This document shows, piece after piece, positions 1 through 11,660 of a DNA stretch of 64,000 nt (the stretch's first letter is position 1; each line of letters starts with the position of its first letter). The notes under the pieces are model-generated. The model saw nothing but the letters and a program-made list of their open reading frames with translations. It was not told the DNA's origin and made no database searches. Origin of the DNA: Brachionus rotundiformis (taxonomy: Eukaryota; Rotifera; Eurotatoria; Ploima; Brachionidae); assembly GCA_016802295.1 (NCBI GenBank), contig JAESIW010000200.1, positions 630,107 to 694,106 on the forward strand, given 5' to 3'. The position numbers and the translations under genes are program-made.

Positions 1-2254
1 GGGAATAAAGCTCCTAGGGTTAATTAGCTTAAATTATTTAAGACAAGTTTTGTTTGAGTTCTAAGAAGAAAATTATGAAATCAAGGTTTATTTAATAGAA
101 TTGATAGATGCGTAAATCAGTTTAAAAAAAAAACTATTTTTCAATAATAAATAACTAAAAATTAAAATTAGTTAAAGCAAAATGAATGTTTTCCTAAGGC
201 TTTTGAGCATCTGAGACAAGCATTTTATTTCGTTTCATTTTAATTATATACCTTGATGACATCTTTTATTTAAATAGTTAAAGTTAATTAAATTTTTGAA
301 AAAAAAAATTGAATAAATTGTCTTGTTTAATTAATAATGAGCATTAAAATATATAAATTTAATTAATAAAAATATTATCTTAAAAAACAACTTGAAAATA
401 ATCAATTGCAGTATTTTTTGAGTTTTTTTGAGACTGGAGAACGCCTACATTCATACCAAAAGTCATTCATTAACTGCGTGCTCAGACAGCTCTAGACTTT
501 TTGGAGCAATAAAGAGATTAATAACATAATAATTTTTTATTTTTAAACAATATTTTTATATTTGAAATAGTTTATTTAATGTCTTTTTTAAATATTGAAT
601 AAAATGTAATCAATTTTAAATTGTTTTTTTTCCAGCAAAGATATGTGTGACCATTGTTTGACCAATCTGTGCCAGTGCTGGTCCGAGCATCAATTAATTT
701 CAATTATAATCTTTAGTAAAATAGAAAAAATAAATTTAAATGTTTTTCGAGTTGACTTACCTACACTAATTTATGCTTTTGCCTCTCGAGTACACCTACC
801 TTTATAAGTATAAATTAAATTTTTGCTTATTTTTTTAACAAAATTTTATTATTTTAATATTTTGTCAAGTTAAGCATTTCTATTTTATTTTGCTAATAGA
901 TGAACTTTTTTTCGATAACTCATAGGAAGTTATCAATAAAAATTAGGTTTTAAGAAGGACAGTTTTAATATTAGAAGCACTCAACATAAAATTTTATAAA
1001 ATTTTTAACTTAATACTATTACTTTAATTTTTTTTCTAAATATTTTGAATTAAAAAAAAGGAAAAAATGCTTGGTGCTTCTAATGTTACTAACCCAAACC
1101 CTAACTAATTGATGACTACCCAAGGTAACCAAAAGCATTCTTTTTACCATGATTATTTCTTTAATATTGTGGATACAGTGAATTTCAAAAACAAGCAAAA
1201 CACAAATTTTTCCTATTATCATAAATTGATAAGGTTGATAAGATCTAAAAAAATATCAACTTGATTGTCTTTTCGTTCTCATGAATTACAGGAAATGGGC
1301 CATGAGCATATCATAGAAAATTGGAAACAAAGTGTCTCATTCAAGTTAAGTAGCTGTAGATTTATTTTTTTATTTTAAAAGAAGATTTTTTAATATAAAT
1401 GCGAAAACGATTGACATCTCATCAAAATAAAAAAATTAAAAAAAAGATATAAAATAAAAATGTTTTTTTTTAAATATAAAAAGGTTTATTAAATTTAATC
1501 AACGAAAGAAGATTTATATTTATATTCGACTATTTAAAATGCAAAAGCCAAAAATTTTGAGCATGCTTCTTATTGTTCTGGTAACCAGTATTAAAATTTT
1601 GAATAAATAGAATAGGAAAGTTTTAAACAAACAGAATTGGTAAAACCTTAATACAAGATCAAATAGAATATATAATAATATTGTATTGTTTTAAATAAAC
1701 ACAAATGTAGGAGGTTTATATCAAAATGAACCTTTGATAAAATGAGGATATTGTGGATAAAGTTTTTGATTAAAAGTCAATCTTGCTATTGTAGATCTGG
1801 TTGTCATATATTGGTGACAAAAAAAATTCAGATTTCATCAAAAGTAAACTAGATTAACTTACTTCCATCTTTAAGATGGGTAAAAATACATTTTTCGTTG
1901 ATTAAAAATAAATATTAAAAAAAGATAAGCGACTTATTTTTAATCTTTTTGGATTATTTTCCATTGTTGTGTATTCTTGCATCGAAAAAAATCATGAAAA
2001 ATTAATTCACTTTATACAAGTTGAGCCCTAGAAGTATCAAATGACAATATATAACTTTTAAGGATTTAAAGTGTACTTTAATTTTGGAATATAATTTTAA
2101 ATCTAATTTAAAATAATGTATTTTTATTTAAATAAGAGACTTTTGACCAAATTTAAATCTTAACTAATGCTTTTCAAATATATTGTGTCTATGTAGAAGC
2201 TTTTTTTTAAACTAATCCCTATGTTTGGTCAAAATTAAATAAGTCCAGCATGGC
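1..2254. other. AT-rich intergenic stretch, no gene called
   Basis: This stretch is very A+T-rich with many homopolymer runs, and I see no convincing gene. Two weak exon-like islets lie on the + strand. One is a short open frame at about 443-505 ending in TAG. The other starts after a pyrimidine tract and CAG at position 635 and contains CDHCLTNLCQCW before running on to about 806. Neither has a recognisable partner exon. A short telomere-like run (acccaaaccctaact) lies near 1092-1106. Confidence 0.45.
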
Positions 2255-2292
2255 TATAAATAGTGGACAAAGTTTGAACAAATCTATCAGTT
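2255..2292 (+). promoter_or_regulatory. TATA box and initiator of the chitin-binding gene
   Basis: TATAAAT lies at 2255-2261 and an initiator-like TCAGTT at 2287-2292, about 32 nt apart as expected for a core TATA/Inr promoter. The ATG at 2318 follows about 29 nt later, giving a short 5' leader. The same ggctataaatag context recurs in front of the 54-aa mini-gene near 42.56 kb. Confidence 0.7.
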
Positions 2293-2317
2293 CATCTGTT
2301 TGGTACAAATCGAAAAA

Positions 2318-2806
2318 ATGTCATTCAAAGTCGTAATTCTGTGCTCATTGGTTGCTTTGGCAACTCAGCAAGAGTGGAACAATCAAAATATGGAACAAAC
2401 TGGCTATCAGTATGAGAATGGTCAGAAGCAGGCTCAGTTGAAGGCAGAATTTTTTCAGAACTCTGCTCAGCAGCCAGCACCAGTCAAAAATGTCCAAAGC
2501 CAAAGTCAAGATGTCCAAATGAACAGACCGTATCCCATTAAGCAAGAGGCTTACACAAACACTGGCGAGAAAATAATCGAAAATTTGATCGGTGGCATCC
2601 CTTTTGACTGCACCACAAAGCCAACTGGTCACTGGAGAGATGCCAATTACTGTGACATATTCCATGCTTGTGTCTACGGTCAGCGAAGAAAAACATATGT
2701 TTGTCCAATTGTTGGCGAAAGAACCTACTTTGACGAGGTGACCAAAAAGTGCGAGTTCATCAACCAAAATCCAACTGCTTGTTCATCAAATCAGTTCTAT
2801 CTATGA
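2318..2806 (+). CDS. Secreted chitin-binding type-2 (peritrophin-A/CBM14) protein
   Basis: This is a single-exon ORF of 162 aa starting at ATG 2318. The frame is open a few codons further upstream only through a TTG, so the ATG that begins MSFKVVILCS is preferred. Residues 1-17 form a hydrophobic signal peptide. Residues about 18-90 are a Gln/Asn-rich linker with no clear fold. Residues about 98-156 hold one chitin-binding type-2 domain with its six cysteines in order (FDC, NYC, HAC, YVC, KKC, TAC), which make three disulfides in the family. Such proteins are secreted and bind chitin in cuticle, gut lining or egg coats. One domain plus a Gln-rich linker suggests a small structural matrix protein. 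The gene has a TATA box upstream and AATAAA 48 nt after the stop. Confidence 0.88.
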   Translation: MSFKVVILCSLVALATQQEWNNQNMEQTGYQYENGQKQAQLKAEFFQNSAQQPAPVKNVQSQSQDVQMNRPYPIKQEAYTNTGEKIIENLIGGIPFDCTTKPTGHWRDANYCDIFHACVYGQRRKTYVCPIVGERTYFDEVTKKCEFINQNPTACSSNQFYL

Positions 2807-2853
2807 GACATCAATTAGTTTGCCTTGTTCTCACCTCATATTTTTTATTTGTT

Positions 2854-2859
2854 AATAAA
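2854..2859 (+). terminator. Poly(A) signal AATAAA of the chitin-binding gene
   Basis: An exact AATAAA hexamer lies 48 nt after the stop codon, the only close candidate on this strand. Confidence 0.65.
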
Positions 2860-3725
2860 CTTTTTTAGATTAAAATTTTTATTTTATTTTAAAGTATTAA
2901 ATGATAAGATTTTAATTCTATTTTAAAAAGTTACTTGTTGAATAACTTTTAATCTTGATTTAAAAACTTGATAAAAATTTTTTCAAGATAACATATATCG
3001 TGATTTGACTAAAATACTTTTTTTGCCAAGCAAATTATTCGAATACTTTTTCAAATACTTAAATCTAAAAAATAAATAAAATTTTTTCTTGTTTAAATTA
3101 AATAAAAATTTCATTTGTCTTAAAAAAATTTTAATTTGATTTTAATATTTTTATATTAAATTTTTATTTGTTTTTTTCAAAGTAACTTTTTAAAGAGATG
3201 TTTTAGTTTTTTTAATTTTCGATATTATTATAAAAGATCATAAATTATTTTCCAAGAAAATCAAATTCTTAGTTATAAAATATTTAGCAACACCAATCTC
3301 GAATAAATAAAATTCTTCATTAAAAAACATATAAATCTAATGTCAATTATAATTAACTTTGAAATTACTGAAAAGAAATATATTTTTAGATTCAAAATAA
3401 ATTATCTACCTTTAGTTAAAAATCAAGATGCATTAAGCACTTGAAATTAAGTTGATAATTAAAAAATTAAATATAAAATATTTTTTAATCTTTAAAGAAA
3501 GTGTTGGTCAAGGATTATTTTTGATTAAACAATAACCCCAAAACCTATTAAAAAATTATTTAAATTGGACTTGCATTTTTGATTTAAATTTAAATTTGAT
3601 TAATAACCAGCAGTATCATTATTTTACCAAATAAGTTCAGACAGAGACAGGGCAGAGATAAGTTCTTTGGTAACATTTTACCGATGTAGATATTTAATAA
3701 TAGATAAAAAATTTAGAAAACAATT
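2860..3725. other. AT-rich intergenic stretch
   Basis: Low-complexity A/T sequence between two convergent genes. I see no ORF, repeat or RNA gene in it. Confidence 0.5.
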
Positions 3726-3731
3726 TTTATT
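3726..3731 (-). terminator. Poly(A) signal of SLC22-like transporter A
   Basis: The + strand reads TTTATT, that is AATAAA on the minus strand, only 11 nt beyond the stop codon. This implies a very short 3' UTR. Confidence 0.5.
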
Positions 3732-3742
3732 GAGAAAAAATA

Positions 3743-5862
3743 TTAAAATTCGTCTAAATTTTCGGGTAAAGTTTTTTCCTTTGTCTCAGGCATAAATGTA
3801 AAAAAAACCAAACCAGCAAACAAACTACAAACTCCAAAAATAAAAAAAGGTAAGTTATAAAATTTGTACAATTCGCCAAATTTGTGGATGTAAGTTGAGC
3901 TGACTGATCCTCCACGACCAATGCCAACCAAAAGACTTGTCACCGTGTTTCGAATAAATGTCGGATAGAACTCAGAAGTAATTGTAAATGAAAGATTGAG
4001 TGCAAAAGCGATGCAAAGCTTTCCAATCAGAGCGCAAAAAGTTGACAGAAGTGAACCTTTGTTTTTGAATAAATAAATACTTGAGAAAAAAATTTTTTAT
4101 TTAATGAATTTACGATTGGGAAGGAATGTCATTAAAATAAAGGTGATGCCACCTATGGTCATGGCGGCTGTGTATGGCAACTTGCGGCCAAATCGCTCTG
4201 TTGTCAACTGTATAAAAATCAGAGCTATCAAATCGACCAAAATAAACAAAATACAATTAAGATAAGGATCTCCGGGTATTTTTTCTGTAAAGAAACTAAT
4301 ACCATAATAAATGGCGCTAACTACAGTCCTTTAGATAACTTAAGCAAACATTTTTCCTTTTTATATGGTTTTAATTTTACCAGTTAATGACCAAAATAAA
4401 TGTTCTAAAAACATAAAGTCTTTTTTTCATAAAAAATTTAACCAATTCCAAAAATTGGATCTTAAAATTTCAAAAATTGACCAAAAATAAAAAAGTTATT
4501 TAAGACTGGCAATGGGTACCTTTTCGTCTGGGGTTCGGTACAAACTGATTGCCGAATTCTGCAAGCTCTCTATTTCTTCAATAAAATTCATCGGCTTTTT
4601 GTTTGATTTGGATATTTTGCTCAAAATTCTGAGCGCTTGGGTCTTTTTCTTTTGCAAAATGAGCCATCTGGGCGACTCTGGCACAATCCAAAAATAAGTC
4701 GGAATCAAACAAGTAACACAGGCTATGAATATGCTCAACATTTGGTAATTGCGCAAGAAGTAGGCCACACTAGACAGAACAATGCTCACCAAAACAAAGC
4801 TTATGGCAACAAAATTGGAAGCTAAAATCCTGCGATTGGGACCGGTCAATTCAATTACTAAATGAAAGCAGTTAGTTTATCTAAATGTCTGGATTGAAAG
4901 TGCGCTGGCTTACCAAGGGTGATGGCAATTGAATAGACATTGGATGTGATCGCGTAGAGCAGCTTCAGCACAGCGAACAAGCTGCGACGGACTGGTAATT
5001 CAAATGCGTTCGTGTTCAACAAAATAGCCGATAATACTGCCAAAAGTGCATTTAAGCTTAACAAAATGTAGGCTATTTTTTTCCTGCCGAATCTGGTAAC
5101 GAAAAATTATTGATCTAATTTTTATGATACTTTACTTCTAAGTCCTTTAATTTGCAGACAAAACACACAAAAAGACAAAAAAAAACAAAAAAAAATTATT
5201 ATAAAATAATTAATTTTTATTCGACTTTCTAATATTTTTAAAAATAAAATATTTTTTTTTATTATCTTAACTTTAATTATCATATATTAAAAATTAAAAA
5301 CAATTACCTATCGGACAGAATTCCGCTCAACACAACACCACAAGTGCCAATAAAATGCAAGTTCAAGTACAAACTTTTGTAGTGGTAGTTCGAGCATACC
5401 AAGTTCCACTAAAAAATAATCTTTACAAGTGTCTCATTTAATTTGGCACAATTACTTCTGTGACCAAAGTGCTGTCATAATACTCGGTCGAGTACACCCA
5501 TTCGGTGCATGGAGCGTACTCTTCGCTTGTCTCATTGACTTTTACATTACACTTGTTAAAAACTTTGTCTCTAGTTCTGGGTATGAATTCGACCAATGAC
5601 TGGTAGTGGCTTTGGTCTTTTAACTCAAAGGTGTCCTGTTCAACAGTTGGTATTTTGCATCTGGGATCAAATTTTAGCCAGAGATTCAAATATCAGGTGG
5701 TCGGTCTTACCTGTAGTCTGGCGTGGCGCCCATGAAAACAAATCCATAGCCGGTCAAAGACGGCACTGCAGCTAGGAGACCCACTATTGAGAAGAGAAAT
5801 ATTTGGTAAGGGCCGATTTCACCTATGTCCTCGTATATGTTATCATGTCTTAATGATTTCAT
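3743..5862 (-). CDS. SLC22-type organic ion transporter A (MFS), 8 exons
   Basis: Exons on the minus strand are 5711-5862, 5456-5660, 5308-5408, 4914-5092, 4520-4857, 4381-4460, 4114-4328 and 3743-4056. All seven introns are GT-AG, 47-215 nt, with matching phases, giving 527 aa, normal for the SLC22 family. The order of landmarks fits the 12-helix MFS fold: helix 1 with FVFMGATPDYRC, a Cys-containing extracellular loop with N-glycosylation sequons, TEWNLVC before helix 2, the SDRFGRKK loop after helix 2, PESPRWL after helix 6, TERFGRK after helix 8 and PETK after helix 12. Family members move organic cations, anions or carnitine across the plasma membrane; the substrate here cannot be read from sequence. 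The exon 5/6 and 7/8 borders were fixed by alignment to the paralogue 4 kb downstream. A weak TATA-like sequence lies near 6070. Confidence 0.87.
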
Positions 5863-8639
5863 TTCTAAATCTTAAAAAATCAGGAGTAAGCTTTGCTCTA
5901 TATTAAAATTTTAATTATTTTTTAATAAAATAAATTCATTTGAAAATAATTAAAAATTTATTTTGTTTAATTTATTGATGATAAATAAAATTTAATTGCG
6001 TATAATGTTGTTGTAGATTTTTTTATATAACTAGATGACGCCAAATGTGGCACGCACCAGATGCTGAAGTATATAAATAAGTGTCCAAAAGAACTGAGTT
6101 TCCCTGGTATATAATCACTCAGTATTATCATTTATTTGTAGATAAGCTTTCTAACTTAATCCCTCTTTTGGTCACTTAGACAATTAGGTAAAAAAAGGCA
6201 CCAATAGCTTGGTAATAAAAACAGTACGCATAATTGAGGTAAAAATACCAATAATAAAAAAAATAGACTAATTTTATATAATTTCTTTAATTTATTTATT
6301 TCCAAATCTTGGTCGAATAATTTCCGATTGTGCGAACATTTGGAAATTAAATTCGACAATAAAATATTTAAACAAAACAAAAATGAAATGCTTGGTTAAA
6401 CTTGAATTATTTTTCCAAGCCATCTTTAAAAGCAATAAACATGGAGAAAAAATATTCTGACTTAGGGTTATAAATAGGGCTAGGGCTAAGCTAGGGTTAG
6501 CTGTCGAGAAAGTAGATGGCTGTTCTAAAAGCACTTGCTAAAATAGATAAAAGTGTGTTTACCTAGTGGTTTATGTAAAGGTTAATTAAGCCCTAAACTT
6601 GATTAGATTGGCAAATTTTGTCGTATTTTTGTTCAAAAAATAAGAAAAATTTAATTTAAATATCAAGCTAATTGTATCTTTCATGAGGCAAGAGTTTGAT
6701 ATCGAGGTTTTGAACAAAATTATTCGAAGCCTAAAAATCAAACTCCAAAATGTTTGCTTTATATTAAAAAATAAATTATTTATAGACAAGCTGCGAAAGA
6801 AAAAAAAAAGCGAAAAAAAATAAATTTTCTTTTATTGCATAATAAAATTTTTATTTTATCTTTTCTTTTCTAGCAAAAGGTGCCGATAGTCGGCCATGGA
6901 ATAAAAAAAAATGTTCCAATGTAGAACGCACCACTCACCTTTTTTTATTTGTGTTATTTGGATACAACAAAATGCACAGATATTTATCTGTATGTTTTAA
7001 TTGTTGATAAATGAAACTTAATAAGCGTTTTTTGAAGAGCTGGCTGAACGAGAGGAATTATTGGCAAAGTTTTATCTAGTAATTAGGCCGTTCGTTAAAT
7101 AATATTCTTGGCTGTATCACGAAAAAATTTGCTAGCTCATCAAAAAATCCTTTTTTAATCTATGATCACCAAGTAGGTAAATGAATGATAAAATTTTGAT
7201 CACTTGTCTAAATGGAGCTTAAAATGGCAAACTTATAACTCGAAAATACTTAGACATTTTATAGTCAGACTAGCAGACTAATTAATCCAAATTGACGCAT
7301 ATTTATTTTCCCTAAATTGCGAATTATTATTTAAAAGTTTAACTTTGGATTTTTATTTTATGAGCCTGAACTGATCACAAAACATATGCTAATTGCCAAG
7401 CAAAGAAGGTGCTGGAATAGGCATTTTTGCAAAAGAGAAATTCTAGCTATTCAGACAAATTTATTCTGGCTTATTTTTTTTTTCATTTAAATAAATAATT
7501 GTATCTATTTTAGTTATTTTAATAAATTTTCATTTTTTATGTAACATGATGGAGCCAGTGTTGCGCTCAGTTGCTATTGTTGGTATTATTAAAATGTGGA
7601 GTATTTGGTTTTTGCCAAAGATGCTTTTTTTGGACCACAAAAACTTTTTCCTTCAATTTGTTTGATTAGCTAATTCAGAATAATTTATGCTGATTTAATT
7701 TTTTATCAAAAGTCTATTTTTAAAATTTAAATTTCGCATCTTAATCTTTTGATTTTATATTTTTATTGATTGTTTAGGTAACCATTAACAAAAGTGAATT
7801 AATTTCATTTTATTTTATAAAAGCAAAAAAAAAAGTTAAAAATTTAAGCAAAAATTTTCTAAATGTAAAACTGTAACAACTTTATCATTTGATATAAAAT
7901 TTTGAAGATTATTAATTTCCCTAAACGTGCAAACTAGAAAGAGCTCAAGTCGCTCATTAATATTTATCTTTGAAAAAAAATTATAATTCTTATCAAAATA
8001 GTCATAAAAATATATTAATTACTTTTTTATCTCTATATAACATTTTGCCAACAAAAAAATTGGAAAAAAAGTCTAAAATTTAAATTTTTTTACTTAATAA
8101 CATTTAAGTCAAGTATTAATCTTTGACTACTGGACTAAAAGATATCAAAAAGCCTGGTCATTTAAGGTAATCAGTCAATATGATAGTTATATAATTGGTT
8201 ATATTAAGAAGATTAGCTAATCTAAAACTACCAGTCTAACTAAAAAACAAAAGTAAGTTTATGCTCGATCTGATAAGATATACTAATAATTACACTGAGA
8301 TAAGTTTTTAATTGAGTTGCATTGTTATAATATAGCGTAATTTGATACAAATTTCCGTAATTAAATTAAAAATCATGATAATTTAATTTAGTAAAAAAAT
8401 TTTTTTTTATAAATATACAAATTAAAATTAATAGATTAGATAGATAATCATTTTGTTTAAGCATAAGAGATTTATTTTAAAAAATTTAATTATAAGATCA
8501 TCAAAAATATAAAAATTAAAATCATCTAAAGTATGAGTATAAAAACCAAAATGTACTCCTACTTCACTTATACTAGATAATTTGCTTAATCATGTATTTA
8601 CATTATTTTTATAGTATATAATTGAATATAAATGTATAA
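5863..8639. other. Intergenic stretch between the two SLC22-like genes
   Basis: AT-rich sequence with no gene I can support; the short ORFs between 6156 and 6789 look like chance frames. A cluster of degenerate telomere-like GGGTTA/GGGCTA words lies at 6461-6500. A TATA-like tatataaata at 6070-6079 could belong to transporter A on the minus strand. Confidence 0.45.
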
Positions 8640-9060
8640 TAATATTTTTAAAACTGAGTCTGTGTCCGCTTAGCTGATCAAACTGTGAGCGGCCGGTCAG
8701 CTTGACGGTCCAAATTTTAGGAACGTAAAATATACGGCATTAATTAAATTTAAAGGATTTTTTTAAAAAAATTTATTTTTGTTAAAACATTTTATTAGTT
8801 AAAAAATAAAAAATAAGTAAATGTTGTGAGCCAGTTACCATCACCAAAAGGCCCTTAGCCCTTTATGGTCTTCGGGGTTCTTATTTTTGTATTAGCATCT
8901 CAATCAAGCTTTGAAGCCGCTAATTTTTTTGGCTGTCACTGATTTTTTGGTAAATTTTTTCCATGATTCTGCAACTCTGTTCATCAAAAATTTCACAAAT
9001 TTGCGATCATTTTCTCTTCTAAGACTCTGGCATAAAATCATTTCTTAATCTTGTTGTTTC
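8640..9060. other. GC-richer islet of unknown origin
   Basis: Two patches (about 8655-8735 and 8820-9050) are clearly less AT-rich than their surroundings. The first contains a near-palindromic gcggccggtcagc. The second contains a 45-aa minus-strand ORF (9041 down to 8904) with a Lys/Arg-rich C-terminus, followed on the minus strand by a G/C-rich tail. This looks like the end of a decayed mobile element, but I cannot name the family. Confidence 0.3.
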
Positions 9061-9630
9061 TTAACTGTGATTATAAAAAAAATATTTTAATTTATCTAAT
9101 TTACAAAATCTACTAGTACCAAGTTGCTAAATCAAGATACTTAATTTAATAATATGGTCAGATAAAGAAAAAAATAATTATGGTTAATTAATGCTAGAAT
9201 TATATGAAATTAACATTATTTTATTTTTTAAAGAAAAAAATAATCAAAGTTATTATTCTTGTTTTTTAATTAAATTGCGCTATTTATAATAAAAATTAAT
9301 ATTAGTTATAAATTAGAAATGGTTTTTTTTTAATTTTGAATCAACTCTATAAATAATTTTATTTTATTTTGATAAATTTAATCAATCTACTAAAAGGGAA
9401 ATTTTAATCAAATTTTTTAGTGCAAGATCTGAACGAATCAATTTTGCCAGCTCCTTTTCCATGTCACATTTTTCCCCTAGTGGTTTAAATCTCTAGATTA
9501 CTGAATTTTATTAACCAAGACCAATCTGAACAGTTCGGGGTTTTTCCAAAAAAATATTTAAATAAATAAAAAATTTGTTCATTTTTGAAAATATTTAATT
9601 TTTTTGATAAAGAAATATCGAACAAACAGA
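9061..9630. other. AT-rich intergenic stretch
   Basis: No ORF or repeat supported. The minus-strand poly(A) signal of transporter B (TTTATT on +, 9631-9636) follows directly. Confidence 0.45.
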
Positions 9631-9636
9631 TTTATT
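9631..9636 (-). terminator. Poly(A) signal of SLC22-like transporter B
   Basis: TTTATT on the + strand is AATAAA on the minus strand, 24 nt beyond the stop codon of transporter B. Confidence 0.5.
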
Positions 9637-9660
9637 AAAAATTGTAAAATAAGTTCTAAT

Positions 9661-11660
9661 TTAAATTTCAATAACAAATTCTTCAATTGTGTCCGGAAGC
9701 TTTGTAAATTTTGTCTCTGGCACAAAGAGAATAAAAGAAATGGCAGATACGGTGGAAAAAGAACCGTAAACAACAAACGGAATGGGAAACCAGAATAATT
9801 CACCCTTGAGAAAAAATAATATATTAATTCTTTAATAATTGGTAGAATCAAATGTACCAAGTATTGTATGTTTGGTGCTATAATCGCTCCTAGCCGCGCA
9901 AAAGACTGGCATATTGAGATTACTGAATTTCTTATTACTGTTGGATGACTCTCTCCTGTTATGATATAAATGGTATTGTAGGTAAAAGATATGGAAAATT
10001 TTCCAATCAGAGCACATGTTGTGACCAGCCAAGCCATATCTGGCGGAATAAACATCACTGAAAGAAGGATAAGACCCGTAAGGCCCATGTTTACTGCGTA
10101 TGGAATTTTGCGGCCAAAGCGTTCCAATGTTACATGAGTGACCAGAATGGCAGCCAACTCTACTAATATTGAAAGCCCGAAGTTTAGAAATGGGTCTCCG
10201 GCTAGATCGGAAGTGTTAAAACTAATTCCATAATATACCAGTGTATTTGTGAGCCAGTTAATCAAAATAGAAATGGAGCGTACCAATAATTTTCTGGATT
10301 TGAAGAATATTTTTATTGTACCATAAAATGAAAACTTTTCTTATAGGCCAAAATAAGATTACAAAAGAGTTAATGGTAAAAAATTTACATTCTTTTCTGG
10401 TAATTGTTCAGGTTCATTTAATTTCTCAGTCAGTTGGATGTTTTCAACCTGGGTCTTCTTAAGTCTAAGTCCACTTTGTTGCTTTAGCTCGTCTAGTTCG
10501 ACCAATTCATCCAACTTGCGCTTGTTTGACTTGGCTATTCTTTTGAAAACTTCGTAAGCTCGTTGGAATTGTTTTTTGGTCATTAACCATCTTGGCGACT
10601 CTGGCACTACCCTTAACAAAGTTTTTCAATTCTATCCTTTTTTTCTCTTGGCAAAAGCTATTTTACCAGAAATAGAAAACAAAAGTGGTCATAAAAATTG
10701 TGCACAATGAATAAAAAATGCGGTAATTGCGGAAAAAATAGGCAAAAAACAAAACAATAAACTCGCCAGCTATGAATATGTAATATATGGTATTCACGGC
10801 AGTAACTCTTTTGGATGTGCCAACAATTTCCATAGCTAGACAAAAATTGGTTAACAATTTTTTATTAAATCTGATATACGAACCCAGAACCGCTGCCAGA
10901 GAGTAAACATTTGAAGCTATTCCAGTCAAGAGTCTCAGAAGTGCAAACAAAGCCTGCTGAAGCTCAGCGTTCATGTCCACACTAATCAAAACAGCCAGCA
11001 ATATGTTCAGCAATGAATTGGCTATGATGAAGGCATAGGTCGCTTTTTTTCGACCAAATCTTTTATTTTATTTATTATTTGTAATAAAAATATTTGACCA
11101 AAATTATCTATTGGTTTATATCTAACCTGTCGGACAGAATCCCGCTTAATATGACGCCATATGTTCCCACAAAATACAAAGTAGAAAAAATGTTTTTTTT
11201 CGATGAATTTTGGCATACTAAATTCCACTTTAAAATAAAATATAAGCTAAAATTCTATAAATCAGTAGCTTGGTACTTGACTAATGAGAGTGCTTTCAAA
11301 ATATTGTTTAGAGTAGACCCATTCGCTACATTGGTCTATGGTAAAATTACTTCTATTCTGGTAAGACTTGATGTTGCATCTGTCATAAATCCCCTTGAAA
11401 GAGTTGTCCAGTGATAGTGGTATGTAAGTGTCAATCAGACCCTGATGGTAGTCGTTCTGAATTTCGTAGGTATCGTTCTGGTAGTCAGGTATTTTGCATC
11501 TAAAGTTTGGAGTGGCTCCGTAGAACGAGTAACTGTAGCCGACAATTCCTGGTATTACTGATACCAAGCCGACTAGGAAAAAAACTAAAAACTGGTAATG
11601 ACCAAACTCGCCTACTTCATTGAACAAATTCTCTGTTCTTTCATGAATCGATTTTGGCAT
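9661..11660 (-). CDS. SLC22-type organic ion transporter B (MFS), 7 exons
   Basis: Exons on the minus strand are 11277-11660, 11127-11227, 10884-11059, 10667-10835, 10389-10611, 9858-10334 and 9661-9804. All introns are GT-AG and 48-67 nt, giving 557 aa. It is a tandem paralogue of transporter A: same opening (GYSYSFYGATPNFRC), WNLVC, the GILSDRFGRKK loop, VVPESPRWL, TLERFGRK and VPETK near the end. A naive reading of the 3' exon runs through the last intron into a false C-terminus. Splicing TACTTG to GGTGAA instead restores the expected helix 11-12 region and a tail ending IEEFVIEI. Four introns are shared with A, two are unique to B and three unique to A. A TATA-like element lies just upstream (about 11690). 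Substrate unknown. Confidence 0.87.

Noticed and set aside
443..806. Two exon-like islets (one with CDHCLTNLCQCW)
   Set aside because: Good acceptor and Cys pattern for the second, but no partner exon, promoter or recognised domain within reach.
2345..2767. 140-codon open frame on the minus strand
   Set aside because: It is the shadow of the chitin-binding gene; the + strand frame has the signal peptide, six-Cys domain, TATA box and poly(A) signal.
9604..9798. 64-codon + strand ORF
   Set aside because: Complement of the last exon of transporter B.
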